NCBI RefSeq assembly: GCF_000205165.1
Contig: NZ_GL883812.1
Span: forward strand, 1-64,000
Direction: 5' to 3'
Origin: Paraprevotella xylaniphila YIT 11841
GTDB taxonomy: Bacteria > Bacteroidota > Bacteroidia > Bacteroidales > Bacteroidaceae
Length of the DNA stretch: 64,000 nt
In this document: positions 18,639 to 28,070 of the stretch, one piece after another
Numbering within the stretch: position 1 is the first letter of the stretch
How the letters are laid out: the number at the start of each line of letters is the position of its first letter
Translations under genes and position numbers: made by a program
The notes under the pieces: generated by a model
What the model saw: the letters and a program-made list of their open reading frames with translations, nothing else
What the model was told of the DNA's origin: nothing
The model's database searches: none

Positions 18639-19844
18639 TTACAAGTCGTTTAATATTAAATAATTGGCTTTGTCTATGACAGTCGTGTCCAAAGAAGCCA
18701 GATAAATCTGTGTGGTGGTTTCGGAATCATGTCCCATTCCTTCGCTGATGATGGATAAAGGTATGTTTTTACTTTTAGCGATGCTCGCCCACGAATGCCT
18801 TGCAACGTACATGGACAAGGGGTGGGGGCTGTGTACGAATACGGACAGAATCTTGAGTTTCCTGTTTACCAGTGTGAGAGAGTTACGGTATTGTAGGCGT
18901 TCGTTTTCATTGGTTGATGTAATGATAGGGAGTAGGTATTCTGTCGGGTTAGGAGGGTATTTTTCTATAATCTCCTGCATGCATTGTTCCCATTTGATGG
19001 AAAGTTGCTGTCCGGTCTTTTTTCTGCGATAGGTCAGTATGCCGTTGTGCAAATCCTTTTTTTTCAGATATGCCATGTCTACAAAAGACATGCCTCGCGT
19101 GTAGAAACTGAAAAGGAACATGTCGCGGGCGTAGTCTACCGAACTTCCGGTCAGGAGTTCCTTTTCTTTTATCTGCCGGATGATAGGTTGGGGAATAGCT
19201 CGTTTTATGGTTTTCTCTATTCCGGTGTATACGTGGCGAAAGGGAAAGCGTTGTGTGGTCAGTTCTTTCTCCACTGCCCGGTTGTAAACAGCTCTTAAGA
19301 TACGCATATAAAAAGATATGGTATTCAGGCTTAATCGTCCTTTTTTTAAGTATGCCTCATAGGCTTCTATTGTTTCCTGGTTCATCTCGTCCAGTATGAT
19401 TTCTTCTCCGTTTTTGAAACGCATGAAGCTGTTCAGTGTGCATTGATAAGTTTCTCCCGTGCGTATTCTTCCTTGTTCTTTCAGATGACGGATGAGCGAG
19501 GTCATGAAACCGGTCAAAGTGTCGTTTTCACATCGCTTACGATAGAATCGGAGAAGCTCGTCAGTACTGTATGGCTGCCCTTTGCGCGTCAGGTTGGCAA
19601 TGCACTCATTCAGACGGAACAAATCCTGTTTGATTTCATGTCGGTAGCGGGATAATATGGAATGCCTGTCCGGTCTGGAAGGAGATGGTGTGATGCGTGC
19701 GGTACGTGCGTTCCATTCGTCGGGATAGACTTTATACTTAGTCTTTTGTGAGCGTACGATACGACGGTGGATAACTTGCAAATAAAGAGTTCCTGTTTTT
19801 CCTTCGATAATCGAGGGTCTGAATTTTACTTTAACTGATGCCAT
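18639..19844 (-). CDS. Tyrosine-type site-specific recombinase (integrase/invertase family)
   Basis: 401 residues with the Bacteroidales integrase layout: arm DNA-binding domain (1-90, VKVKFRPSIIEGKTGTLYLQ), SAM-like core-binding domain (about 105-200) and a C-terminal catalytic domain with FYTRGMSFVDMAYL (first Arg), YVARHSWAS (second Arg and His; Tyr replaces the usual first His of HxxR), GHDSETTTQIYLAS with nucleophile Tyr. The same architecture occurs in Bacteroides DNA invertases and in integrases of mobile elements. No transfer, excision or phage gene is nearby, so a stand-alone invertase or a remnant fits better than an intact element. Confidence 0.9.
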   Translation of the reverse strand: MASVKVKFRPSIIEGKTGTLYLQVIHRRIVRSQKTKYKVYPDEWNARTARITPSPSRPDRHSILSRYRHEIKQDLFRLNECIANLTRKGQPYSTDELLRFYRKRCENDTLTGFMTSLIRHLKEQGRIRTGETYQCTLNSFMRFKNGEEIILDEMNQETIEAYEAYLKKGRLSLNTISFYMRILRAVYNRAVEKELTTQRFPFRHVYTGIEKTIKRAIPQPIIRQIKEKELLTGSSVDYARDMFLFSFYTRGMSFVDMAYLKKKDLHNGILTYRRKKTGQQLSIKWEQCMQEIIEKYPPNPTEYLLPIITSTNENERLQYRNSLTLVNRKLKILSVFVHSPHPLSMYVARHSWASIAKSKNIPLSIISEGMGHDSETTTQIYLASLDTTVIDKANYLILNDL

Positions 19845-19945
19845 TTGTATGTTTTTTAGTTATGGATTTATGGGCAAGTCTTAAAAAAGGGCTTGCCGTG
19901 AAATAAGTTCAAATGTCCAAACCAATTTAAAACATGCTGTAGACG

Positions 19946-19976
19946 TTGGGCATATCCGGTGTTTTTTATAATTTTG
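19946..19976 (+). promoter_or_regulatory. Promoter for MATE transporter gene
   Basis: TTG at 19946-19948 and TAATTTTG at 19969-19976, 20 bases apart, 28 bases before the ATG. A GGCAAG/CTTGCC hairpin at 19871-19898 sits between this gene and the divergent recombinase. Confidence 0.65.
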
Positions 19977-20003
19977 CCCGTCTAAATCGAACACTTATAA
20001 GAA

Positions 20004-21356
20004 ATGGGAACCAAGAACGCTTTAACAGAAAAAGTCTATTCCGGGAAAGATATCATGCGTATTGCTTATCCTATTCTGATCAGCCTGTTGATGGAACAGA
20101 TGATAGGAATGACGGATACAGCTTTTCTCGGCCGGGTGGGAGAAGTGGAACTGGGAGCAGCTGCCATTGCCGGCATCTACTATCTGGCTGTTTTCATGAT
20201 GGGTTTTGGTTTCGGCGTCGGGGCCCAGATTCTGATTGCCCGTCGTAATGGGGAGAAGCATTACGACGAAATCGGCGAAATCTTTTATCAGGGTATTTAT
20301 TTCATGTTGGGGTTGGCTTTGTTCGCTTTCCTGCTCACCAAAATCATTTCTCCGTTTTTGTTGCCGGTTATTGTGTCGTCGCCTCATATCTGTGAGGCTG
20401 CTCTCAGTTATATAGACTGGCGTATTTTCGGTTTTTTCTTTTCCTTCATAGCTGTAATGTTCCGGGCGTTTTTTGTTGGTACGACTCAGACTAAGACGCT
20501 GACACTGAACTCTGTGATAATGGTCTTGTCCAATGTGGTGTTCAATTATATATTGGTGTTCGGAAAGTTCGGCTTTCCGGCATTGGGGATTGCCGGGGCC
20601 GCCATCGGTTCGTCGTTGGCGGAGTTGGTTTCAGTCGTATTTTTCATTCTTTATACCTATCGTCGTGTGGATTTGGTCAAATACGGTTTGGTTCATCCTG
20701 TGCGTTACAGTTGGTGTAAACTTCGCAGGATGCTTGACGTGTCTTTTTGGACGATGATACAGAATTTTATCTCTCTTTCCACCTGGTTCTTGTTCTTTCT
20801 TTTCGTGGAACACCTCGGAGAGCGTGCTTTGGCCGTAACCAATGTCGTACGCAATATCTCCGGAATACCCTTTATGGTTGTGGCTGCTTTTGCTTCCACG
20901 TGCAGTGCCCTGGTCAGCAATCTGATAGGCTCGGGAAGAGAAGACATGGTGATGTCCACCATTCGTCAGCACGTCCGTCTGACTTTTATGATAGTGTTGC
21001 CGATGGTAGGATGTTTTGCTCTTTTTCCGAAAGTGATATTGGGTGTTTACACCAATATACCGGATTTGATTGCTGCCGCTATTCCTTCGCTATGGGTCTA
21101 TTGTACGACTCCTTTGCTGATTGCTCCGGGAAATATTTATTTCCAGGCCGTTTCCGGTACGGGTAATACCCGCAAGGCTTTTATCCTGGAGATGGTGACA
21201 TTGTCGTTTTATACCTTATATATATACGTTACCATCCAGCATTTGCGTTTCGATGTGGCTTGGTGTTGGACATCCGAGCACGTATACGGTTTTTGCATCC
21301 TGTTGCTTTGTTATGCCTACTTGCGTGGGGGCCGTTGGAAGTTGAAGAAGATATAA
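20004..21356 (+). CDS. MATE-family efflux transporter
   Basis: 450-residue inner-membrane protein with about 12 hydrophobic segments. The first, YPILISLLMEQMIGMTDTAF, with FLGRVGEVELGAAAIA, is the standard MATE N-terminus, repeated in the second half (ISGIPFMVVAAFASTCSALVSNLIG). It should export small cationic compounds or drugs by Na+ or H+ antiport; substrate unknown. Single gene with its own promoter. Confidence 0.92.
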   Translation: MGTKNALTEKVYSGKDIMRIAYPILISLLMEQMIGMTDTAFLGRVGEVELGAAAIAGIYYLAVFMMGFGFGVGAQILIARRNGEKHYDEIGEIFYQGIYFMLGLALFAFLLTKIISPFLLPVIVSSPHICEAALSYIDWRIFGFFFSFIAVMFRAFFVGTTQTKTLTLNSVIMVLSNVVFNYILVFGKFGFPALGIAGAAIGSSLAELVSVVFFILYTYRRVDLVKYGLVHPVRYSWCKLRRMLDVSFWTMIQNFISLSTWFLFFLFVEHLGERALAVTNVVRNISGIPFMVVAAFASTCSALVSNLIGSGREDMVMSTIRQHVRLTFMIVLPMVGCFALFPKVILGVYTNIPDLIAAAIPSLWVYCTTPLLIAPGNIYFQAVSGTGNTRKAFILEMVTLSFYTLYIYVTIQHLRFDVAWCWTSEHVYGFCILLLCYAYLRGGRWKLKKI

Positions 21357-21385
21357 TGTGTTCCGGTTCTTGTTCTGGTAAACAT

Positions 21386-21835
21386 TTATCGGTTCAGGCT
21401 ATCCGTACGGACATAAGTCGTGATTTGCCCGTTCTTTTCTAAGCTCAGCATTTTTTCGTCCACGTCTATAATCTTAAACGCCGTTCTCTCTGGTCGTTTT
21501 TGGGCCATGCGTTCGAACAATTCTTTTACTAAGGTCTTGTTTTCCTCCGTTATGCTGTCGCCGAATTCGTAAGTCGTGTTTTGAATGTCGTTGGCGATAA
21601 TCAGGCTGTCGCCGTCTACTTTCCAAGTTCCGGGATGTTTTATGATACAGTCCATGGTGCCGGCTCCAGTCGTATTCATAAATGTGTGGTCGGCATGAAA
21701 TTCAAAGGTTTGTCCGGGCAGGGCCGGATGTTCGTATATTCCTGCTATTCTGCTTTCGGTATCATTCTGGCAACCGATGGTTATGAAAGCGGTTGCAGCC
21801 ATTAGGGCTGCCATGAGACAGGCTCTTTTCATCAT
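21386..21835 (-). CDS. Lipocalin-like lipoprotein
   Basis: 149 residues with lipoprotein signal MMKRACLMAALMAATAFITIGC, Cys22 the acylation site. The mature part (RIAGIYEHPALPGQTFEFHADHTFMN...GTWKVDGDSLII) has the beta-hairpin pattern of lipocalin-like/DUF4738-type small lipoproteins, similar in style to the one at 4166. Function unknown; convergent with the MATE gene. Confidence 0.7.
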   Translation of the reverse strand: MMKRACLMAALMAATAFITIGCQNDTESRIAGIYEHPALPGQTFEFHADHTFMNTTGAGTMDCIIKHPGTWKVDGDSLIIANDIQNTTYEFGDSITEENKTLVKELFERMAQKRPERTAFKIIDVDEKMLSLEKNGQITTYVRTDSLNR

Positions 21836-21893
21836 TCATTATTAATTAATCGTTAAACTTATCGGGCAGCTCTGAGCCGCATCCTATCTTATC

Positions 21894-21901
21894 CAAAGAT
21901 A
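21894..21901 (-). promoter_or_regulatory. -7 promoter box for lipoprotein gene
   Basis: Reads TATCTTTG then G on the minus strand, 58 bases before the ATG at 21835. Confidence 0.45.
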
Positions 21902-22007
21902 GCGATTAATCACAGGAGAATTACTGTAAAATCCCCAAAATATTGCAAATTATTCTTATTTGATTTGCCGGACAAGGTGTTGGCTTGTCGGGTTATATAA
22001 AAGCAGA

Positions 22008-22064
22008 AACGGTCTCTCCTTCACGGAGAGGCCGTTCTTTTAGTCAGTGAAAACACTGACTTTT
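22008..22064 (-). terminator. Double hairpin terminator between two minus-strand genes
   Basis: Stem AACGGTCTCTCC/GGAGAGGCCGTT (22008-22036) is followed by stem GTCAGTG/CACTGAC (22043-22060); A- and T-rich flanks allow termination on either strand. Placed to end the transcript of the gene at 22149. The rest of the 313-base gap 21836-22148 is promoter and AT-rich spacer. Confidence 0.7.
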
Positions 22065-22148
22065 CATAGTTGAGGTTTCCTTATTTAGATTCAATTCATA
22101 GTTTTTTCCTTGATTTATGTTTCTTTGTCCAGAATGAAACACAGGTTG

Positions 22149-23132
22149 CTATCTCTTAGGGTCGCGTTTGCTGTGTGGGGCTGCCGGACTTCTTTTGACC
22201 GAGGGTGTCGGTTTAGAGAAAGACGAACGTGTAGGACTCCTTTGTATCCGTTGTGTACTTTGCACTCGCGGAGACATTGGCGATTTTGCCGTTGGGATTT
22301 CCGGGTGCACCGATGGACGGTTTACTGTTGTCCGGGTGGAACTCCGTCTATTGTAGTGGCTCTTCGTCCTCAGGTTCGTCACCGGTTCTTCCCGTTTTCT
22401 GTTGTCCGAATGTGGCCGTACGACGGGCGGTCGTTTATTGTCGTTGTCCTTTCCTACGACTTGATTTCCAGGTTTTTGTACGGAGGTAAAACGGAAACCA
22501 TTACCATGGTGCCCGTTCGGGCGTTGTCCTGGTCGTGGCGGTCTGCCGGGCGATTCGAAATGAAAACCAGAACCACCGTTGCCTTTGTGTGGCCCGGGAC
22601 GGTGAGGTGGCAGGGCAGGACGCCCCGGTAACGGGCCTCTGTGTTCCCCTCTCAATCCTCCGTTCCATACCGGGCGCCGGTGAGCGTAGAAGCTCTGCCG
22701 ATGCTCGTGCCGGTAACGGTAGTGTCCGCCCCTGTACACCCGGTATACCCTTGGTGGACTGTAATAGAAGCGGCTCGGGCTGTAAATGGTATACACCGGT
22801 AAGAACCACCCCGTAGCTCTCCATATCACAGGACGAAAAAAGTAAGTGGTAGCCTGAAACAAAGCATACTGCCAATCGTAGAGGATAAAGCGCAAATCGG
22901 CGTTTCTGTATTCCAGATACACGCTCGAAGCGTCGCTTGCCGTCCTGATGTTCATCAGGTAATCCAGATTGATTTCGTAGGCGTCGTTGTATTGTTGGTC
23001 GTTAAGGTTCAGTTCATACGCCATCTTGTCCGTCAGGAACCTGGCCCGGTCGCGGGCTTCTTCGTAAGACATGGCATTAAGGCTGGCCAGTCCGAAGCAT
23101 AGAGCAGTAATCAGTCCTAATAACTTTTTCAT
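22149..23132 (-). CDS. Secreted His/Pro/Arg-rich basic protein
   Basis: 327 residues with signal peptide MKKLLGLITALCFGLASLNA. Residues about 25-110 form a helical domain (SYEEARDRARFLTDKMAYELNLNDQQYNDAYEINLDYL reads as two helices); about 110-150 is aromatic-rich (RFYYSPPRVYRVYRGGHY). The last 180 residues are low complexity, rich in Pro, Arg, His, Gly and Ser and probably disordered and strongly basic. Starts further upstream (to 23195) lack a signal peptide. I know similar Bacteroides hypotheticals but no function; cell-surface or periplasmic. Confidence 0.7.
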   Translation of the reverse strand: MKKLLGLITALCFGLASLNAMSYEEARDRARFLTDKMAYELNLNDQQYNDAYEINLDYLMNIRTASDASSVYLEYRNADLRFILYDWQYALFQATTYFFRPVIWRATGWFLPVYTIYSPSRFYYSPPRVYRVYRGGHYRYRHEHRQSFYAHRRPVWNGGLRGEHRGPLPGRPALPPHRPGPHKGNGGSGFHFESPGRPPRPGQRPNGHHGNGFRFTSVQKPGNQVVGKDNDNKRPPVVRPHSDNRKREEPVTNLRTKSHYNRRSSTRTTVNRPSVHPEIPTAKSPMSPRVQSTQRIQRSPTRSSFSKPTPSVKRSPAAPHSKRDPKR

Positions 23133-23350
23133 GTCTTTTTTGTTTAACGGTTCGTACTTCATCTTTTCTACATTGCAAATATCCGGCTTTTTCATGGAAC
23201 GTGAAAAGGATTTTTCCTATTTTGCGGTAGGCGTTTCCCTATCATACAAGAGGAGAATGTTTTTGGGAAAAGATTGGTTAATAGACTTTAAAAATGGGGG
23301 GGTAAAAAGAGAAAGTTAAAAGAATTATCTTCGTTCATCATTTAAATCGT

Positions 23351-23358
23351 TACTTTTG
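23351..23358 (+). promoter_or_regulatory. -7 promoter box for outer-membrane barrel gene
   Basis: TACTTTTG, 42 bases before the ATG at 23401. Confidence 0.5.
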
Positions 23359-23400
23359 AGAAGGCAAGATGGGAGGCTTGCGAAAGCCTTATTTTGATAA

Positions 23401-26376
23401 ATGGAAAAACAAGGAAGCCGAATGGAAGGACTTTTAAAAGCGATATGGGTGTGGGGGCTGTTGTTGGGTTTATCGTCCGGGGCTGTGGCTCAGGCTCGGC
23501 AGGAGGTAGCGAAGGAGGACACGGTTAAATCACGCACCATTGCCCTTTGGGGGCATGTGAAGGACGGTTTCACCTATGCCGCCCTTCACGGCACGTTCGT
23601 CACATTGATGCGCGAAGACAGCACTGTGGTGGATACCATGCACGTGCAGTGTTTAGATTCCGGCACACCGCAGGAAGACACCTATTACAGGTTCAATGTA
23701 CCTCCCCGGAGGGCGCGTTACATCATCAAAGCCGAGCATCCCGATTACTATCCGGAATACGTGGACTGCACGGTGCGTTACGTGGCACGCAATTCCTACG
23801 TTGATGCCCGGCATCATGAGATGCGCCGTCGTCCGCGTTCGTCGTTTGCAGACCGCAGTTTGGGAGAAGTGGTGGTAAAGGCTACCAAAATCCGGGTGGC
23901 TTACCGGGGCGATACGGTGGTCTACAATGCAGATGCCTTCAACTTGTCCGAAGGGGCGATGCTCAATGAACTGGTCCGCCAGTTGCCCGGAGCGGAATTG
24001 AAGCCGAACGGCGAGATTTACGTCAATGGCCGCAAGGTGGATTACCTGACGCTGAACGGTACGGACTTTTTCAAGGGCGACAACCGTAAGATGCTCGACA
24101 ACCTGCCTGCCTTCACGGTGCAGCAAGTGAAAGTGTATGACAAGACGACCGACCGCAGCGAGTTTCTCGGTTACGACACGGAGAAAAAAGCCTACGTGAT
24201 GGATGTGAGCCTCAAACGCGAATACAACACCGGCTATATGGCCAATGTCGCGGCGGGAGGTGGTACGGACAGCCGCTATGCCGGACGGGCTTTCGGCCTG
24301 CGTTATTCCGATCGCTCGCGTGTCACCCTTTTTGGCGGGATGAACAACACCAACGTTTATAATGATCGGCCGGGCGAAAACGGCGAATGGCCGGAGGAAA
24401 GCCTGACCAACGGTGAGTTTGTCACCCGGCAGGTCGGTGGGGAGTTTTTTTGGCAGAACAAGGCGAGGGGCATTGAGGACAAACTCACGGCCAATGCCGA
24501 ATGGAGCGACCAGTTCGTCAACCAAAAGTCGGCGACAGAGGCTTATCTGCCGCAAGGCAACCGTTACACCCGTTCTTCTTCCCTTCAAGACGTGGATTAT
24601 ACGGGGGTGAATGCCAATAACTGGTTGACGTGGAAAACAAAGGACCATTTGCTCACCGTGCATTCCTACGTAGGTTACGATTGTACGGACATGCGCGGTC
24701 ATGCCCGTGATGCGGCTTTCGACGCCGACCCTTCGGCCGTGGGGGGCATCGACGAGGTGCTCGATTCCGTTTTTCTCCTTCCTTCGTCCGGAAGCGCACG
24801 GATGCGTTGGCTGAACCGCTCTTCCACCCGGTCGCTTTTCGAGGAATGGAAGTACAATGTGGGGCATGACATGATGTGGGACGCCAAGTTGCCGTGGGGT
24901 GACAATCTCCAGTTGCGATTCACCGGCTCTCTCAGCCGGACGGAGAACGACCGTTTCGAGCATTACCTGCTGGATTATGCTTCGTCCGAGTCCGAAGCCG
25001 ACCGCCGCAACCGTTACGACCGCAGACGTCGGCGTAATTATTATTACCAACCCTCGGCGGAATACACTTTCAACTTTCCGAACGACTGGCATTTCCTTAC
25101 CTATTATATATATAAGCAGGATTATCGTTCCGATTCCTCGCCACGCTATCGTCTGGACAGTCTGGCCGGTTGGGAGGTGGGAGCGGTTCGGCATTTGGGC
25201 GAATTGCCTTCCGCACGCGAATTGTCCGCAGCATTGGACGTGCCGAACAGTTACTACCGGCATGACCTTTCTCGGGTGCATACTTTAGGGCTGCGCACGT
25301 TCTATTCCCGGCGGACGGAGGACAAATACATCTGGTTCAATTTCCATTTGCCTTTCACACAGTCGAAGGAAGACATGCGCTACCGCCGGGAGGAGATAGA
25401 TGCCGGCCTGCAACGTCGCGTGTTCCGTGTCCAGCCCGATTTCACTTATTTGGTCTATTGGTTTGGAGGTACAAGATATTTCAGGACGTTCATGGTCAAT
25501 GCCGACATGGCTTTGGGCACGCCCGACCTTGTGAACCGTTTGTCTGTCCGAGATGCTTCCGATCCCTTGCATGTACGTGTGGGGAATCCGCACCTGCAAA
25601 ACAGTTGGCGGTATAACTTCCGCACGGGATTCTTGCACCGCAGCTCGGAGAAAAAGTGGTTTACACAAGTGAACGTGAATGCCTGGCTTGGGGTGAACGA
25701 CGTGGCACAGGGGTTCAGCTACAATTCCGAAACCGGAGTGTACACCTACCGTCCGCAGAACGTGGACGGTAATCGGGGCATCAATGGAAGTCTGGCATTT
25801 CAGAAAGAAGGTATGGCCGAATATTGGAATGTGGGAGCGAATTTGAACTATGACTTTCACCGTAGCGTGGACCTCTCGTCCGTGGAGGGGATGACGGAGA
25901 GCGTGTTGAGCAAGGTGCACAACCACGAGACGAAGGCCTACCTTTCCACCGGTTACCAGCGCGGAAGTCTGACCCTGAATGTGGGATGCGATGCCACTTA
26001 CCGCCATGCCGACGGCAGCCGGGCGGACTTCAACACCGTGGATGCTTTCGATTTCCGTTACGGCCTTTTGGGAGAATACACGATGCCGTGGAAAATCCAC
26101 TTGTCCACCCGTTTGAACATGTACAGCCGCAGGGGCTATGACGAAGCCGCCATGAATACGGACTATCTGATATGGAACGCCTCCCTTTCGCGTTCTTTCC
26201 TGAAAGACCGCCTGATGGTGAAGGTGGAAGGCGTGGATTTGTTGCGCCAGATGCGTTCCGTTTATATGGACGTGAACGTGCAGGGGAAGACAGAGACTTA
26301 TTATAATATCGTGAAAGGCTACTATATGCTTACTTTGGGGTGGAAGTTGACACGAAATCCTAAAAAGCGGGAGTAA
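23401..26376 (+). CDS. Large outer-membrane beta-barrel protein with regulatory-like and plug-like domains
   Basis: 991 residues. A signal peptide ends near SGAVAQA; a carboxypeptidase-regulatory-like beta domain follows (about 45-145), then a plug-like domain (GDTVVYNADAFNLSEGAM, LPGAELKPNGEIYVNGRKVD) and a long barrel of aromatic strands to the C-terminus. The architecture is that of SusC/TonB-receptor relatives lacking a clear TonB box. It is paralogous to the barrel in the peptide cluster (41108): both have GDTxVYNADAF, a YVMDVxLKRxY motif and an xAGGGT turn. GTG/ATG choice: M8 (23422) has a better Shine-Dalgarno (AAGGAA) but M1 gives a more basic signal n-region. GC-rich, single gene. 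Confidence 0.75.
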   Translation: MEKQGSRMEGLLKAIWVWGLLLGLSSGAVAQARQEVAKEDTVKSRTIALWGHVKDGFTYAALHGTFVTLMREDSTVVDTMHVQCLDSGTPQEDTYYRFNVPPRRARYIIKAEHPDYYPEYVDCTVRYVARNSYVDARHHEMRRRPRSSFADRSLGEVVVKATKIRVAYRGDTVVYNADAFNLSEGAMLNELVRQLPGAELKPNGEIYVNGRKVDYLTLNGTDFFKGDNRKMLDNLPAFTVQQVKVYDKTTDRSEFLGYDTEKKAYVMDVSLKREYNTGYMANVAAGGGTDSRYAGRAFGLRYSDRSRVTLFGGMNNTNVYNDRPGENGEWPEESLTNGEFVTRQVGGEFFWQNKARGIEDKLTANAEWSDQFVNQKSATEAYLPQGNRYTRSSSLQDVDYTGVNANNWLTWKTKDHLLTVHSYVGYDCTDMRGHARDAAFDADPSAVGGIDEVLDSVFLLPSSGSARMRWLNRSSTRSLFEEWKYNVGHDMMWDAKLPWGDNLQLRFTGSLSRTENDRFEHYLLDYASSESEADRRNRYDRRRRRNYYYQPSAEYTFNFPNDWHFLTYYIYKQDYRSDSSPRYRLDSLAGWEVGAVRHLGELPSARELSAALDVPNSYYRHDLSRVHTLGLRTFYSRRTEDKYIWFNFHLPFTQSKEDMRYRREEIDAGLQRRVFRVQPDFTYLVYWFGGTRYFRTFMVNADMALGTPDLVNRLSVRDASDPLHVRVGNPHLQNSWRYNFRTGFLHRSSEKKWFTQVNVNAWLGVNDVAQGFSYNSETGVYTYRPQNVDGNRGINGSLAFQKEGMAEYWNVGANLNYDFHRSVDLSSVEGMTESVLSKVHNHETKAYLSTGYQRGSLTLNVGCDATYRHADGSRADFNTVDAFDFRYGLLGEYTMPWKIHLSTRLNMYSRRGYDEAAMNTDYLIWNASLSRSFLKDRLMVKVEGVDLLRQMRSVYMDVNVQGKTETYYNIVKGYYMLTLGWKLTRNPKKRE

Positions 26377-26458
26377 GGCGTGCAAAATGTCATTTCCGAC
26401 CCGGTTTTCGGCCTGTCTGAAAAAGGAATCCAGAAAGAGAATGTGAAAAACAATTTAT

Positions 26459-26485
26459 CCGGAATGCTTGTATGAAGCATTCCGG
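26459..26485. terminator. Perfect 11-base hairpin after the barrel gene
   Basis: CCGGAATGCTT and AAGCATTCCGG pair exactly around five bases; followed by GTGTTTCTT. Position suggests a terminator, though the T-run is weak. Confidence 0.5.
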
Positions 26486-26515
26486 AAGGGTGTTTCTTAA
26501 AAAAAAGGGATTTTT

Positions 26516-26572
26516 CTCAGCCGAATGAAAAATCGTTCGGCTGAGATTGGAAAATCGTTCGGCTGAGAAAAG
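26516..26572. repeat. Intergenic repeat, copy A (two tandem 23-base units plus inverse arm)
   Basis: Units at 26527-26549 and 26550-26572 are both GAAAA(A)TCGTTCGGCTGAG-type. The first is also half of a palindrome with CTCAGCCGAA at 26516-26525. A partial TCAGCCGA follows at 26583. Related copies are at 13591 and 49424. Confidence 0.7.
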
Positions 26573-26940
26573 TTTGAGGATGTCAGCCGACAAGGGAAAA
26601 AGCGGGCTTCAATCGTGAAAAGACGAGGCTTTCACGGGCAGATTTGCCTCCTTTTTTCGTCTTTTATGAATTATTAGACCCTTTTTTCGTACAAGAGTCC
26701 GGGTGCAAAATGTCAGTGAATTGCTGTAAAGGCAAAACGGATAAATCCGTTATGGCGGAAGTCAGCGGACAGTCTCTGTCTTTATTTCCCGTTTTGCCCC
26801 GTTCGGATGCCAGAATGATAAAATCCCGATGTGGGAGAATCATTTATTTGCAGTCAAATCCCACTCTGGGTGTGTATGGACGAAGGAGGAGGGGGCAGAA
26901 TGTCAAATTGCCAGGATATGGCATTTTGCCAGAAAAACGC

Positions 26941-26948
26941 TATCTTTG
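26941..26948 (+). promoter_or_regulatory. -7 promoter box for mnmA
   Basis: TATCTTTG then C, 27 bases before the mnmA ATG. Confidence 0.55.
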
Positions 26949-26975
26949 CCGTAATAAAGACCAAAGGTTGCGGAT

Positions 26976-28034
26976 ATGAGGATAGCAGTATTGATTTCAG
27001 GCGGAGTGGACAGCGCAGTGGCCGTCCATCGGATTTGCGAAATGGGATATAAGCCGGATTTGTTTTATATTAAGATAGGAATGGAGGGCGAAGGGCTGAG
27101 CTGTACGGCCGAGGAGGACATAGAGCTTTCTACGGCTACGGCACGCCGTTACGGCCTGCACCTTGAGGTGGTGGACCTGCAAAAGCAATATTGGGAACTT
27201 GTGGTGGGCTACGCCATGGAGCGTGCCCGGCGGGGACTGACCCCGAATCCGGACGTGATGTGCAACAAGCTTATCAAATTCGGATGCTTTGAACAGGAGG
27301 TGGGACACCGGTACGACAAAATCGCCACGGGACATTATGCCACGGTACGCGAGCGGGACGGTAAGATATGGCTGGGTACGGCACGCGACCCCGTGAAAGA
27401 CCAGACGGACTTTCTGGCGCAGATTGACAGCTTGCAGGTGGCAAAGCTGATGTTTCCTGTGGGCGACCTGATGAAAGAAGAGGTGAGGCGCATTGCGGAA
27501 ACGCAGCGTCTGCCATCGGCCAAACGCAGGGACAGTCAGGGCATCTGTTTCTTGGGACAGATAGATTATAATGATTTCGTACGCCGTTTCTTGGGCGAAC
27601 GGGAAGGGGCGGTAGTGGAAATCGAAACCGGACGTCGCATTGGTACTCACAAAGGGTATTGGTTCCATACCATTGGCCAACGCAAGGGCTTGGGGTTAGG
27701 GGGCGGACCTTGGTTTGTGGTGAAGAAGGATGTGGAGCAAAACATTCTTTACGTGTCTCATGGTTATGACACGCTTTTGCAGTATGGACATAGTTTTAAT
27801 CTGAAGGACTTCCATTTCATTACGGGAAACCCGTGGGGCGACGCGCCGGAAGTGGATGTCACCTTCAAGACGCGCCACCAGCCCCATTTCATGAAAGGCC
27901 GCCTGTATCGCGCAGGGCACGGCTACCGGTTGGAAAGTCCCGAAAGGATACAGGGGATAGCTCCCGGACAGTTCGGTGTAGTGTATGATGCGGCGGCAGA
28001 GATTTGCATCGGGAGCGGCGAAATAGGGGTTTAG
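26976..28034 (+). CDS. mnmA: tRNA-specific 2-thiouridylase
   Basis: Thiolates U34 of Lys, Glu and Gln tRNAs. 352 residues with the PP-loop SGGVDSAV at 8-15, catalytic Cys96 in NPDVMCNK, and second active-site Cys191 in [15 protein letters not shown] and [14 protein letters not shown] are also family motifs. The C-terminal beta-barrel domain is complete. Bacteroidales often have two MnmA paralogues. Own promoter; converges with bioD. Confidence 0.95.
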   Translation: MRIAVLISGGVDSAVAVHRICEMGYKPDLFYIKIGMEGEGLSCTAEEDIELSTATARRYGLHLEVVDLQKQYWELVVGYAMERARRGLTPNPDVMCNKLIKFGCFEQEVGHRYDKIATGHYATVRERDGKIWLGTARDPVKDQTDFLAQIDSLQVAKLMFPVGDLMKEEVRRIAETQRLPSAKRRDSQGICFLGQIDYNDFVRRFLGEREGAVVEIETGRRIGTHKGYWFHTIGQRKGLGLGGGPWFVVKKDVEQNILYVSHGYDTLLQYGHSFNLKDFHFITGNPWGDAPEVDVTFKTRHQPHFMKGRLYRAGHGYRLESPERIQGIAPGQFGVVYDAAAEICIGSGEIGV

Positions 28035-28070
28035 CCCCTTTGTTGTCCGGTATTCTTTCGGGGCTTCCGG

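Larger units (their letters stand above)
26381..26930. repeat. Recurring TGCAAAATGTCA-like motifs in the barrel-mnmA gap
   Basis: TGCAAAATGTCA occurs at 26381-26392 and 26704-26715, a variant GGCAGAATGTCA at 26894-26905, and an inverted GGCAAAATGCCA (plus strand TGGCATTTTGCC) at 26919-26930. The 599-base gap also holds the hairpin at 26459 and repeat copy A. I see no convincing gene in it. Confidence 0.5.

Noticed and set aside
17871-19844. Integrative element inserted at tRNA-Ser
   Set aside because: No duplicated tRNA 3' end was found near the recombinase, and no excisionase, relaxase or phage genes are present.
23653-25281. 542-codon open frame on the minus strand
   Set aside because: Shadow of the GC-rich barrel gene; no coherent domain or promoter.
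26516-26572. Tandem units considered as a CRISPR array
   Set aside because: Units are directly adjacent with no spacers, only two to three copies, and no cas gene is in the window.
26904-26935. Sigma-54 type promoter (GGCA...TTGC) before mnmA
   Set aside because: Spacing between GG and GC is too short; the TATCTTTG box explains initiation better.
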